25,000 nt of DNA from Temnopleurus reevesii (GCA_036244855.1 BQKZ01001506.1:61816-86815); one strand, 5' to 3'; shown: positions 1 through 10,672, counted from the stretch's first letter. A program made the numbers and translations. The notes: generated from the sequence alone by a model not told the origin.

Positions 1-38
1 CTGTCTCTTATACACATCTAGATGTGTATAAGAGACAG
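1..38. other. Nextera mate-pair junction adapter (contamination)
   Basis: The first 38 bases are CTGTCTCTTATACACATCT followed directly by its exact reverse complement. This is the Tn5 mosaic end in the head-to-head form produced at circularised Nextera mate-pair junctions. It is library sequence left at a contig end, not genomic DNA. A reading frame from position 22 begins MCIRDS, a translation of this adapter, and is not a gene. Bases just after 38 may be the far side of a mate-pair junction and should be treated with caution. Confidence 0.97.
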
Positions 39-416
39 CCCTAGGTGCGCGCCTGTAGTGGGGGGGAGGGGGATTGAACGTATTTTCCTTTTTTGGGCTC
101 ATCAGCTCGGCGGCAAAATGGAATGCACAAAGTTTTTCTACTGTCATTATTTTGCTTCTCAAAAAATATTTAAACGTAGTACACCTCCGTCCAAGTGCCC
201 GGCTACAGACTTGGTCATTATTTAGTTTTTTTTGTACATGCAATTTAATTTTTTTTCAATCAAAAACAAAAATACGCCATTTTGTTGCATGGGGATGTGT
301 AATGCATCATAAATGTTTATGTACCATTCTGCGGTAACATTCACTATCTTGGGTAGATATGAAACTCCTCATATCTATAAGTGATAATCTTAATGATTGG
401 TAAATGTTCATTTCTA

Positions 417-451
417 TATGTGTGTGTTCGCGTGTGTGTGTGCGTGTGTGT
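417..451. repeat. (GT)n-rich microsatellite
   Basis: This is an interrupted TG/CG-TG dinucleotide tract of about 35 bases, with a further TGTG-rich stretch shortly after it. Simple sequence; no function is implied. Confidence 0.8.
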
Positions 452-1193
452 CATGTACATTTATGTGAGGATGTTAATGTGTGTTTAACTATATGTTTGT
501 GCGAACATACATGACCTTGGAAAGAAGTTTACATTTGCAAATGTTTTGTGGCTTGAAACCACCTGTGTGCATGTAATGCTCTGCTTCGTCAAAATACGAT
601 TATAAACTACAAAAGAATCATTTGGTTAATACAAGAATGGTTTATCTTGGGACTCTGTATACGATTCATGTATTTTCGTGTATCTTATGAGATGATAACT
701 TGGATATATATACCATGTTATGGTCAATATCTTTATCATGGGTATGTATTGGAAAGGATTAGATTTCGGATATTCTTTGTACAAATGTTAAGAAAATGAA
801 TCCCTGTCAGCCAGAAAATAAGGTGTGATAATACTCACATATTCACACATACAACATATGGTATTCAAGAATTGAGGATTATAACTTACCGCAGAGAGAG
901 GCATTGTCATTTCGACAATTGTTTATACTTTTGTTTGCCTTCGCTTGAAGTGATGTCGGCAAAGCGCCTAAGATCATATTCCCAGCAAACGTCGCCGCTC
1001 CGCGTTTAGGGAAAATTACAATTTACACATAATTTTCACAAAACCCTGAATGAAGTTTAATGAATTTCTTTATATAAAAAATCGTTATTAATTTATTTCT
1101 TTGCTCACTCCAATGAAATAAAATGTATCAGTAAATCAACATCATCAAACAATGTCTTGTTAGATTATCATAGTTTAAAGACAAACAAAAATT

Positions 1194-1237
1194 AGGAACC
1201 AGCGAGAAGCTTTCAGCTTGTGAGAAGCTGGTTCCTG
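1194..1237. repeat. short perfect-stem hairpin
   Basis: AGGAACCAGC at 1194-1203 is exactly complementary to GCTGGTTCCT at 1228-1237, with a 24-base middle that itself holds repeated GAGAAGCT/AGCTT words. It is an isolated foldback in non-coding DNA and could be a MITE remnant. Confidence 0.6.
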
Positions 1238-1603
1238 CCAAATAGATATTCAATTAAAAAAATTGCAATGCATTTATTTACACCAAGAAAGAAGTAGAAC
1301 AATAGGAAAATACGGAGGAGACGAAGAGGGCAGGGAGTGGTTTAGGAGGTGGGGTGGAAAAAGAGGTTGGCAATGATCTTGAAAAATTGATAGGCCCAAC
1401 GCCTTATGCCGCAGTCGAGCCAGATAAAGACTGTAATGAAGCAGTTTATCATCAAAGTATTACATATTATGTAGAATTTTAGACAAGTTGTGTCTAAACG
1501 TTTTAACAGTGCGCAGTAACATGGATTTTTTTTCTTATTTCGACTTAATCCAACCTCTTAGTTGAAAAGCCTTACCGTAACATGTCGATTTCACATTATA
1601 ACA

Positions 1604-1616
1604 CCCCCCCCCCCCC
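1604..1616. repeat. C13 homopolymer
   Basis: A run of 13 C residues lies in AT-rich sequence. Length is likely to be unreliable in short-read data. Confidence 0.85.
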
Positions 1617-1735
1617 TGTGACCATTTAAACGCGGATTTGTATTTGACAACCTGAGGCCTGTGACATAAAAGATTCAATAAAACTTACAAGAGATATTAA
1701 TCGTAAGACTATGACAAGCTGTGTCCCATGGAGAT

Positions 1736-1768
1736 GAGATACGATTGATTTTTGATTAATCGTATCTC
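1736..1768. repeat. short hairpin
   Basis: GAGATACGATT (1736-1746) pairs perfectly with AATCGTATCTC (1758-1768) across an 11-base loop. No T-tract or RNA gene context makes it more than a foldback. Confidence 0.6.
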
Positions 1769-2057
1769 TTTCATGTTACAGGTCCCTGGCGTTGCAATGT
1801 TATTTATATGTGGCAAGTATTTACAGCATTCAGTTTAAAAGAAATCATTACAACAAAGGATACTCCACGAAATGTAGAAATTTTATGAATGCTCCATGAC
1901 AGGATAGATAAAAGTAAGGTTCCATATTGAAGAATTATCACAAAAAACACATATGAAATATAAAAAAAAACGAAGACCTTTCCATTAGATAGGACTACTG
2001 TCACATATATCAGCATCACCCGTGCAAATTGCGTTTCATCTAGATGGGTAGCGCAAA

Positions 2058-2100
2058 CAGCCAATCACAAACTGGTTGCTGTTTAAGCTCCGCCCACACG
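2058..2100 (+). promoter_or_regulatory. possible TATA-less promoter (CCAAT and GC box)
   Basis: An AGCCAATCAC motif (CCAAT box, around 2060) is followed about 25 bases later by CTCCGCCCAC (GC box, around 2088-2097). This lies roughly 500 bases upstream of the receptor ATG on the same strand, in a locally GC-richer patch. The motifs are seen; their role as the receptor promoter is inference. A CCCAG at 2536-2540 could also be a splice acceptor ending a 5' UTR intron, which would move the true promoter further away. Confidence 0.3.
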
Positions 2101-2586
2101 AAGTTGAGTGTGTTGTTCCCGTGATAACGCGCTAAACCATCACTATCAAGCTCGTCGTGAAGCAGACGACACTGGGCGCTTAGTCGTTGCTAGGATCGCA
2201 TCTCACAAATCAACAATTGTCCGACTATTGCTCCTCGAAGTTATGATTACAACAACGTTGACTTTTTTGGAGAACAAACTCATTACCGCTTCTGATGCTG
2301 TGTTTGTTTAATTAATCATTTTCCTGCATGTTTTACGAATCACGGAGTTAATGCTCTCAAATTGTTTTTCGTCATGTGAAATTGGATACCACCCCACTCC
2401 ACATGATGTGCAACTCTTCATCTTAAAATTACGTGGATGAAAGGGAAATGACAATGTGATGTTCTCCGTGCGGAAAACAAAAGTTGTGCAGAAATGACAT
2501 TCTCTGTCGAAATGAAGGTAACGAGGTGATTTATTCCCAGTCATCTGAGATTTTTCGAGGTCGTTGTAGATAGAATTTACCCCACG

Positions 2587-3771
2587 ATGTCGGTCGATTT
2601 AGGTGATAGCAGTAGCAGTAGCTATGATAGCTACGCTAACAACACTATGGGTGAATCTGATAGCAGTTGGTTGTTCTTGTTAACGGGATCACTCTATTAC
2701 ATAACCTCAATCGTCGGGCTTGTTGGAAATGGCACCGTCATCTATGTCATCCTCCGATTCGCAAAGATGAAAACCGTGACCAATGTTTACATCTTGAATC
2801 TAGCCCTTGCCGACAACCTCTTTCTCATAGCGTTGATATTCCTAGCTACAGCAACCGTCGAACCGAAATGGATTTTCGGTAAAGTCCTTTGTCATCTGGT
2901 TTACAGTATTGACGCGCTGAATCTGTTCACAAGCATATTTTGTTTGACGCTGATGGCGATTGATCGCTATGTAGCGGTTTGTTACGCGGTGAAGGCGTCA
3001 TGCTACCGGAACATGAGGGTAGCCACAATCATCAATGTCGCGGTGTGGCTTATTGCTCTAGCTGCTGCATCCCCGATAATAGTCTTCACTCGTTATGATC
3101 CAGAAAACCAAATATGTGGTCTGCAGTTTGCCACGGTGGTGGGCGAGAATGCAGCATTAGCAGTCGCTAAGGGGTTCTGTTTTTATACTTTCACCGTAGG
3201 ATTTTTCGTGCCGCTCGTGGTGATCGCGGCATGCTACTCGATGATCATTGTAAGACTTCATAAGATGGGCACCAAAACCGGGAAGTGGGAAAAATCAAGA
3301 AAAGTTAATCGATTGGTGATATTTGTTATAATCGTATTCGTCGCCTTCTGGTCACCGTTTTTCTTCTTTCGTTTCATTGTAGCGTTCGATTTTGATGTTA
3401 TGAAATCGCATTATCTTGTGAACGAATTCACTATACTTCTCAGCTACATGAACAGCTGTGCGAATCCATTCCTATATGGCTTTCTGAGTGACAGCTTTAG
3501 GAAGAGCTTCAAGAAGGTTTGGCATTGTGGTGATAAAAGGGGCTACGAGTTAACATCGACAGACGCGCGACCCTGGAGGTTACGTAATCCGTGTCTTGGA
3601 GAGAAAAAGGATAGGAGCTGTTCTGGTAGGAGACAGGGGAAGCGAAGAGATGATGACACCATGTCAGGTACGAGACTTAACGTGTATCCTTTAACAGCGG
3701 TAACATCAGCAGCATCTGAAATCACCATGCATACTAAGAACGGAGCAACAGGTGCGCCGTCATACGCGTGA
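2587..3771 (+). CDS. somatostatin/allatostatin-C receptor-like GPCR, single exon
   Basis: This 394-residue class A (rhodopsin) G-protein-coupled receptor has seven membrane segments at about residues 33-57, 66-90, 99-130, 144-167, 197-223, 241-263 and 278-300. Visible landmarks are N48 in TM1, NLALAD with D76 in TM2, the disulfide pair C102/C177, D109 in TM3 (position 3.32, which binds the ligand lysine in somatostatin and opioid receptors), S116 of the sodium site, DRY at 126-128, W154, P209, FWSP at 254-257 (F replaces the usual C) and NPFLY at 293-297. The TM7 stretch YMNSCANPFLYGFLSDSF is very close to the somatostatin-receptor signature. N18 is a glycosylation site, intracellular loop 3 is short and basic, and the ~80-residue tail has C314 for possible palmitoylation. 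The start has A at -3, and an in-frame TGA at 2527-2529 lies upstream. Expected role: plasma-membrane neuropeptide receptor, probably Gi/o-coupled. Opioid-like or another SSTR-related orphan receptor is possible. No intron, frameshift or stop is seen. Confidence 0.93.
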   Translation: MSVDLGDSSSSSYDSYANNTMGESDSSWLFLLTGSLYYITSIVGLVGNGTVIYVILRFAKMKTVTNVYILNLALADNLFLIALIFLATATVEPKWIFGKVLCHLVYSIDALNLFTSIFCLTLMAIDRYVAVCYAVKASCYRNMRVATIINVAVWLIALAAASPIIVFTRYDPENQICGLQFATVVGENAALAVAKGFCFYTFTVGFFVPLVVIAACYSMIIVRLHKMGTKTGKWEKSRKVNRLVIFVIIVFVAFWSPFFFFRFIVAFDFDVMKSHYLVNEFTILLSYMNSCANPFLYGFLSDSFRKSFKKVWHCGDKRGYELTSTDARPWRLRNPCLGEKKDRSCSGRRQGKRRDDDTMSGTRLNVYPLTAVTSAASEITMHTKNGATGAPSYA

Positions 3772-6700
3772 ACATCCAGGAAAAAATTGGCACCAGAGTT
3801 ATGACAAGGAGTGTACACACGCATCATGGGCAGAACTAGACTACCTTGAATTGATCAGTATAATATGGCTTGCATCTCGCGTTACAGGACGCCTTACGCC
3901 AGATTAATTTGTGACTGGCTATTAATTGAGTTTAGGTGACGGACGCCGAGTCATGTTTTCCGTTGGCGTAAAGTGACCATACATGATTCATGAGAAATAT
4001 ATAGCCACTGAGCCAATCCACTATTTGGATTATACCTCACGACGATTTGAAAATCGGAAAGTGAATGATGACGTTGAATTTGTTTTGCTCCTGAATCCTC
4101 GGGGTTTTTGTCTACCACGTTTGGTGTTTCTGAAAATACGCAACGCTCTGTTCGTGTAGGAGCGATTCGTTAAGCTTCACTTCGGAAAGAGACACCAGGA
4201 GCAAAAAAGACGCAACTGAAGAGTGCAGATAGAGACTGCCTGTGGGGTTGTAACCGAACAACATTTCCAGTAAAAGAAAAAAAAGAAAAAATATATAGAT
4301 TCATTATTTGCGTCTGTTGCGAACATCACTTGGACCTCTTGACATGGTCATGAAACTGTTAAGAGGGATTTTTATATAATATATATATAAGAAAATGTTG
4401 GCCTTTGGAATACTAAAAAAAAAGATTGAGCTCAATTATGCCAAGTGTTAGATGGAACAAAAGCACAAGTGTTATGCTCCCGAAATACATGTTTCCTAGT
4501 TTGTCATAACAAAACAATGTCTGGTAATAATATATTTATTCTAATGAATGTTTAAATTCTGCCCCTTTTAGAATTCCATACTTTAAAATGCACAAACTAC
4601 CATTTTTGTTTCTGTATTAATCACAAAAAAATGATATTTTACTCCACGTTTTCGATGTGAAACGTGCGTTTAAAAAAGGCGTGAAATAGAAAAGGTGTGT
4701 CGTGGCATCCCTATACAATGTTATAGACCACGTACAACAATTATCTTAATTTCATATTTTTTCATGATCGTGAATAAATCAGAAATATATTTACACGAAA
4801 TTGTATACTCCGATATTGGTTTAATATTTCGAGAAAGGGATTTTCTGAAATTATTCGTCGAGAATAGCAAAGTATTGTTTCACAGTTTAGATTTACTTCA
4901 TTATAGATTATTCGAACTGATTTATACCCTTGTGGGTGGTTTTTGATGAGCAGCATAATCAAATAAATTCTAATATTTATTAGATTTGTCTCGCATTCTC
5001 CGAAAATGGACTTATTTTAGTCTAGAGAAAAAATGTGAAGCCAATACTGTTTCAGAAAAGGGCAAAACATATCTTACATTTCAAAATTTAAAAACGTGTA
5101 CAGAAACTTTACACGTCTGGGGTGATCAAACTGTTCATAGCGCATACATTAATCGTCAATCTTGGGAAGCTTTTATCACTTTTCTCGATAATTGTTAATG
5201 TTTTCCTGAATGATTATGTTTTTTACGGTTTTATCCTTCAATTTACCCAAATACTACACGCATGCCATGTACTATGCCTGGAATCGGAAGCTAAAAATGC
5301 TGCTAAAAATGACAAATAGTTTGGATCGATTTTTAATTTCAATTAAAAAATCTTTGTTCCGTTTTCAGTCGAGTTCAGTAATTCTTTTTTCGTGCAATAT
5401 GAGAGTAATTCGTAAATACAAATGAATCATATATGGGATAAATGAATAAAATAAAAGCTTCATGAAATATAAGCGCATTTGGATTATGTCTTTAAGACTA
5501 TGATTCGATACATAGGTATATATCAACCTCCACGCAGTCCATTAGAGCTTTGTTTACCAAGTCGAAGTATGTATTTAAAGAATCCAATTTTCTCCCTCAC
5601 TGAAGCAAGAGACAAAGGTGGGGATACAATTAATTTACGATTATTCTGCTGATTGCGTTCAGTGCCAATGGCCTTTCACAAACATATTCGGCGTATTGTT
5701 CACTACGCCTCATTGGACTTCATTTGTGAACTAATTTTCTAATCAACTTTTAGAGAAGCTTCTGTCCCTTAAACGCTTTGATGAATATTAGTATTAGCTA
5801 TTATCAAACATAGTATGCCTATTGGATGTAATTATGGTTGCAATGACATAGAATGACAATGAGCCAATGGGTAGTTTCTTACTATTTAAACTTTGTTGGA
5901 AATAACGCTTCCTCAATTGGCTCTGAAATATTCGAATTCATTTGTATAATATTCATATACTACTACTCATGCAATTTTAAAGGAGGAAACATAGCACCAT
6001 ATTTTGGCGAAAGTGTACATGAGCAAGAAAAAAAAGGCAAAATCTATTAAAAAAAATGGTTATTGTGTGTCCATTTTTCCTGCAGACTGATTTCTTAAAA
6101 CTATTTGTCTGCAATATGTTTTAAGGCAGCGCCTTTTTTCTTATTCCAGTATATATAATTGTCAACAAATATTTCGATTGGCAACATAATTGACTCTTGA
6201 AATTGTTCTTTCTTTTGGCAAATTTGCAACTTTAAACCTTGAAACTCATTTTTTTTGCCATGTTTAGTTGTATTTAGTATTCTTGAATCTAAATGAAATA
6301 TTTTGAAAGGGAATGGACAGGTTTGTGTTTCCATTTTATGGGAGAAATTTTGGGTTGGGTTTGTCACAAAAGTATTTGCCTTTATAACACTTAAATAGAG
6401 AAGAAAAATCCAACACCACTCGCTGTGCATTGAACATTACAATGAAGTTTATTTGCCCCATTTCAATGCGCCAAATGTGAAAGAAAAGGCCTTTGAAATG
6501 CATTTACTAGTGTGCTCGTTAATACAAGCATGCAAAGTAAACAAAATATCTCGGGGCCATGATTGTCACCAGAGAAAATATTGTTTGTATAATTTTACCT
6601 TCGAACGGAAATTAGCTCAGAATTTTCCGTATTTTAATGCATTTTTGCTTTTTCACTATGCTACAATTCTTGTTGCACAGTATTTAAGGTTGCTATATTG

Positions 6701-7567
6701 ACACTGTAAACAACTGCATTCGTATAGTTTATACTGTTTAGTCCAAATGTCTGTTATCGATTTTGATTGGTATTATCATCCGTTATATTCAGAGTGTAAC
6801 ATTTTGGGACTTTCGTGTGCAAAGTATTAGACCACATGTTTAGATTTCCCTACTCATATTCAGATGGGTTACATTACTACATTTAGATAACTAGATTATT
6901 TTTTTTTACTTTGGAGATATCACATTTGAAACTTGCACAGAAAGATGCCGACTGAATGAAGGATGTGAAATTGCCGTTTGAATGAATATGGTATTTTGTA
7001 GCTTACAAACATTAAGTGCCAAATGAAGACAAATGTTCAATGACGTGCCCACCGAATGGTTTGTTTTAGGTACTTTCAAAAAGTTACGAAACAGATTGTT
7101 ATGATCGTGTGATTAGAATAACATAATCTTACCTGCTGTTTTCGGTCATTTCAAATGAACTTTAATTGATATTTTTGCCGATTAAGTTTTCTTTTGTGTA
7201 GTAAAGGAGTGTGAATAACAGGGGGAAAATGGCATCTAAGTTGCAAATGTACTTAACGAACTGGGCCATAATACCTTTTCTAAAATTACAAGTTCTCTGT
7301 TGTATCTTACCGATTTTATTTACAATATCACTCACTTAAAAGCGGAGAGTCTCTTTGGATCATTTGTACAAATGTCAGTCCGGCATCCGAATGAATTAGT
7401 CTGTTCCAACTCATACATACAGTGGTACCAGTCTAAAATACCGAAGAATATGATTATTTAATTTGGTATGGTGCAAATTAGATATTAGGAGTACGGTAGT
7501 AACAAGACGAAACTCTAACATCGGTGAGTGATGAAAATCTTGATAAATTTGCATCAAGCGGTAACCC
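3772..7567. other. AT-rich intergenic DNA
   Basis: About 3.8 kb without a recognisable gene. The longest open frames are short, AT-biased and mostly lack a credible start or any family motif. An (AT)n tract occurs near 4376-4392. An inverted pair, TTACGCCA (3894-3901) with TGGCGTAA (3964-3971), lies just after the receptor. The first clear AATAAA downstream of the receptor stop is near 4774, so the 3' UTR may be about 1 kb. No MITE copy occurs here, in contrast to the DNA that follows. Confidence 0.5.
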
Positions 7568-7570
7568 TTA

Positions 7571-7702
7571 GGCCCTGGTCACATAGGGCCCCGAAAGCAA
7601 CACGATTCAACACGATTCTTTGTTCGGAGGCAGTTAACTGTGAATTAACAAAGAGTCGTGTTGAATCGTGTTGCTTCCGGCTTCCTATATGTGACCGGGG
7701 CT
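7571..7702 (-). mobile_element. palindromic MITE, copy 1 (subfamily A)
   Basis: First of eight full copies of a ~130 bp near-perfect palindrome flanked by TTA (7568-7570 and 7703-7705). The outer arm reads GGTCACATAGGGCC and the inner arm reads CGATTCAACACGATTC; the right arm repeats these as reverse complements. The asymmetric centre is in the opposite orientation to copies 3-6 and 9. It has no coding capacity, so mobilisation would need a transposase from elsewhere. The TTA target and GGCC/GGGGC termini suggest a Harbinger-type origin (inference). Confidence 0.88.
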
Positions 7703-8833
7703 TTATAATTTTTTGTTAAATTTAGCATCCAATACCCAGGGATACCAGACAAACTTTAAGTTTATTTCATGAAAATATACATAGAACTAATTTCCAAATT
7801 GAGTATTAGTGCAGTTATACCTAAATGGGATCACGAATTCTGAAGTTAAATCTATTTTCTTTTTTTAAAGCATTGGTTACAAATTTATTATTGCGTGTAA
7901 TATTTATATACATTCATTGCTAAGTCTGGAAAATAATCGAGTAAATGTTCGTTAACATATTTCGAACGAATGCTCTATAACAACAACGGGTTCGAAGTAT
8001 GTTAACGAAGTACAATTTTATTACCGAGATACATTTACAATATGATAAATATCCCATGTATAGCATTTAGCAGATTTTTACAAACACCATATTTGTGATT
8101 TGAGCTAAACGTCTGCAACAAGTATCTTCCATTCTTAAGATATAATGTGAAGCAAATGGTTGCATTAAAACACATTTCATATATAGGATTTACAAAAGTG
8201 TTATTACTAAGAAAATTGTAGCTTTGTAAAAAAAAAAAAAAGGTAAAAAGAAAAAACAAATAGTGAGTATGACGCTATTATCTAAGAAAACTTCTTTACT
8301 ACTTGATATTTTTATTGTGACAAATGATATATCGATTCAAGCAGTGCTTCTAATTAAGAGGACTACATGTATGATGTAAAATGATTTGTATATAAGTCTG
8401 TATAAAGTTGTAAGATAAGAAAATATATTGTTTGCTGTACAGTAAATATTGCACGGAATCACTGTATAATTTCACTGCAATAAATGGAACAAAAACATAA
8501 CATGCTTAATTGCATCTATCTAATCATTATTAATCTATATATTTCTTAATCTGAGTGTAGAGATCAAAACAGTATGTCCGACTGTACATAGAGTAGCGAA
8601 AGAGAATGATTCATCATAACATTTTGCAGATGAACATGCACACAACCAAAAGTGACATAAACTAATTGTTAGCCTGTGTGTAAAAAACATTATTATCCAT
8701 TATATTATGCGGGAGCGAACATACATAAAAGGGAAAATGTAACTTTTATAGTCACAAGAGTCTGTTTTAGGATAAAGAATGATAAAATATGGACAGATTC
8801 CTATTTATAAGTGTCTTCTTTGTTAATGCTTTA
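7703..8833. other. non-coding spacer with one hairpin
   Basis: AT-rich DNA between MITE copies 1 and 2. It has a foldback at 7947-8010 (listed separately) and a poly-A run near 8228-8240. No coding exon is recognised. Confidence 0.5.
7947..8010. repeat. imperfect inverted repeat, 21 bp arms
   Basis: The 21-base left arm (7947-7967, containing GTTAACATATTTCGAAC) matches the reverse complement of the right arm (7990-8010) at 19 of 21 positions, with a 22-base loop. It is AT-rich and contains TTCGAA and GTTAAC palindromes. It may be a small foldback element or a cruciform-prone site; there is no sign of a gene. Confidence 0.55.
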
Positions 8834-8963
8834 AGGCCCGGTCACATAGGGCCTCGGAAGCAACACGATTCGACACGACTCGTTGTTCAGATGCAGTTGA
8901 CTATGAATTAACAAAGAGTCGTGTTGAATCGTGTTGCTTCCGGGGCCCTATGTGACCGGGGCA
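8834..8963 (-). mobile_element. palindromic MITE, copy 2 (subfamily A)
   Basis: Same family as copy 1, preceded by TTA at 8831-8833. Both arms carry the subfamily A outer word (CATAGGGCC left, GGGGCCCTATG right), and the inner GACACGACTC is matched by GAGTCGTGTTG. The centre is in the same orientation as copy 1. The right flank is ATAA rather than a clean TTA, so the site is slightly decayed. Confidence 0.88.
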
Positions 8964-9433
8964 TAAAAGGTAATCTGTGATCTATATTATTGTTGATGAG
9001 CACATTATACCCTAGCTGTCTAGACATTTCTAAAGTTACAAATATAATCTTTCTGACGCAAGATGCATTTTCCATTGTGTCCACATAATTCAAGCTTTGC
9101 GAACATGTTGGCGTTTAACAATGCCATTTTATAAATCTGTGCCAATCTATGCACCAAGGCGATGATGATTATATGTGAGATCGTGGGAATGTGAAGATTT
9201 ACATAAAATGGAAATTCTCATTTTATTGTATGTAACAATCATCCTTTACAAATAATTCATGGCACATGGTACACACCTAAAGACCATTGTGAAAAGTGGC
9301 ATTTTGTGTGTGTTCACTCACGCATATATAATGGTATCATGCTGATTTTTACACATCAAGCAAACAGATAAAAGGCAGACATTACCTATGAATTTTGTTA
9401 CCAGGTAATTTTCTGTTAAAGAAACTATACTAA
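8964..9433. other. non-coding spacer between MITE copies
   Basis: About 470 bases between copies 2 and 3, AT-rich and with no recognised coding or RNA gene. Confidence 0.5.
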
Positions 9434-9563
9434 AGCCCTGGTCACATAGGACCCCGGAAGCAACACGATTCACCCCGACTCTTTGTTAATTCACAGTTAA
9501 CTGCCACAGAACAACGAGTCGGAATGAACCGTGTTGCTTCCGGGGTCCTATGTGACCGGGGCA
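9434..9563 (+). mobile_element. palindromic MITE, copy 3 (subfamily B)
   Basis: Full copy with arms GGTCACATAGGACCCC and ATTCACCCCGACTC, right side as reverse complement, flanked by TAA/TTA (9431-9433; 9564-9566). The central CAGTTAACTG palindrome is intact. The right arm has a few point changes, so it is not the newest copy. Confidence 0.9.
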
Positions 9564-9957
9564 TTACTTAAAATAGGAAGGAATGAGTTTTTGTTGTTGT
9601 GTTTTAATGTGAATATTGGGACTTCATCATCAAATTACGCCCCTACTTTAACCCGGTTTTTACGGTTTCTAATCATCATGATCATCCGCTGTACAAATGA
9701 ATCAGGCTTTATTAAGTACATGTATTTTGTATACCCTCAAACAGCATAGACCAATTTCCTGATATGTAGGCAAATAATCATCTGCACGCGCCCTTGGCAA
9801 GAGTGGTTGTTGTTAGGCTTTGACAATTTACAGTGCTTCTCGAACCTTGAAATGACAATGTGTGCAGCTCATATTCTTCCAATTGATGTATCATTAATCA
9901 AATTAGATAGATCTAGAGATGATCTTTCATGAATTATTATTAGATATGACTTGGGAT

Positions 9958-10112
9958 GTGTTTCACCACGATAAGAAAGACTTTACGCACGACTTTACAT
10001 TCGACTGGTATCAGTTCTTGTGCGTAACAATTGATAAAAGTACGCACATTCAGTGCAAGAATTGATACCAGTCGATCTTAAAGTCGTGCGTATTTTTAAT
10101 AACGAGTTGGTG
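9958..10112. mobile_element. second foldback family, copy A
   Basis: A ~155 bp foldback. The left arm at 9985-10020 (ACGCACGACTTTA then CGACTGGTATCAG) matches the reverse complement of 10056-10091 with only a few differences. The outer edges are TGTTTCACCA on the left and GTTGGTG on the right. It abuts a second member of the same family with no spacer. No open frame is present. It is unrelated in sequence to the TTA-flanked MITE. Confidence 0.75.
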
Positions 10113-10420
10113 CGGTGTTTCACCAAGGTAGGAAAGACTTTAAGAACGCCTTAAAGCCCCGGTCACATAGGACCCCGGAAGCAACACGATTCACCCCGAC
10201 CCTTTGTTAGTTCACGGTTAAGTGCCTCAGAACAACGAGTCGGGGTGAATCGTGTTGCTTCTGGGTTCCTATGTGACCGGGGCATTACGCACGACTGGTA
10301 TCAGTCATAATCAGCTCTTCTTATGACTGATAAAAAACATTGCGCACGTAGACTCGAAGGCGTAATCCAGTCTTTCTTAAAGTCGTGCATAACTTTAAAA
10401 ACGATTTGGTGAAACACCGC
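10113..10420. mobile_element. second foldback family, copy B, split by a nested MITE
   Basis: The terminal inverted repeats GCGGTGTTTCACCAA (10112-10126) and TTGGTGAAACACCGC (10406-10420) are perfect over 15 bases. The inner part holds an 11-base perfect stem (10300-10310 with 10321-10331) and shared words with copy A such as CGCACGACTGGTATCAG. The element is interrupted at 10151-10287 by MITE copy 4 and its TTA duplication; removing the insert rejoins CGCC-TTA-CGCACGAC. Confidence 0.78.
10154..10284 (+). mobile_element. palindromic MITE, copy 4 (subfamily B), nested
   Basis: Full 131 bp copy with exact TTA on both sides (10151-10153 and 10285-10287). It sits inside foldback copy B, so it is the younger insertion, and the interrupted host element defines the boundaries independently. 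The arms are subfamily B (ACCCCGACYC/GAGTCGGGGT). The central palindrome is altered by two substitutions. Confidence 0.93.
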
Positions 10421-10672
10421 CCTGCGCCAGTTTAACGGAGAACTTCAGGCTAATGTTTAATTAGGGCGTTTGGTATGATCTGGAATATGATCTCCTTTAT
10501 AGGTTTAATCATTAAATAAAATTCAATTCTACAGGATCAAGGTTCAAGATTTACCTTTTTATATTCTATTTCGAAGAATAGTGAGTAATTCACTGCACTA
10601 CAGAGCTAGAACATCAATTGCAAAAGCTGCAGAATTGATTTCTTTTAATGTCGAAGTCGATGCTTAATATGT

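Larger units (their letters stand above)
39..2040. other. non-coding upstream region
   Basis: I see no credible coding exon here: frames are short, low in complexity and AT-rich. It contains a GT-rich tract, a C13 run and two short hairpins listed separately. It could hold 5' regulatory DNA or an untranslated exon of the receptor gene downstream, but nothing in the sequence proves that. Confidence 0.6.

Noticed and set aside
22..225. Open frame beginning MCIRDS
   Set aside because: The start codon lies in the mate-pair adapter; the rest has no family features.
3543..3827. Minus-strand open frame opposite the receptor C-terminus
   Set aside because: Shadow of the receptor coding sequence.
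6101..6430. 109-residue minus-strand open frame
   Set aside because: AT-rich composition, no recognisable domain and no splice or promoter context; length is possible by chance in AT-rich DNA with few stops in one frame.
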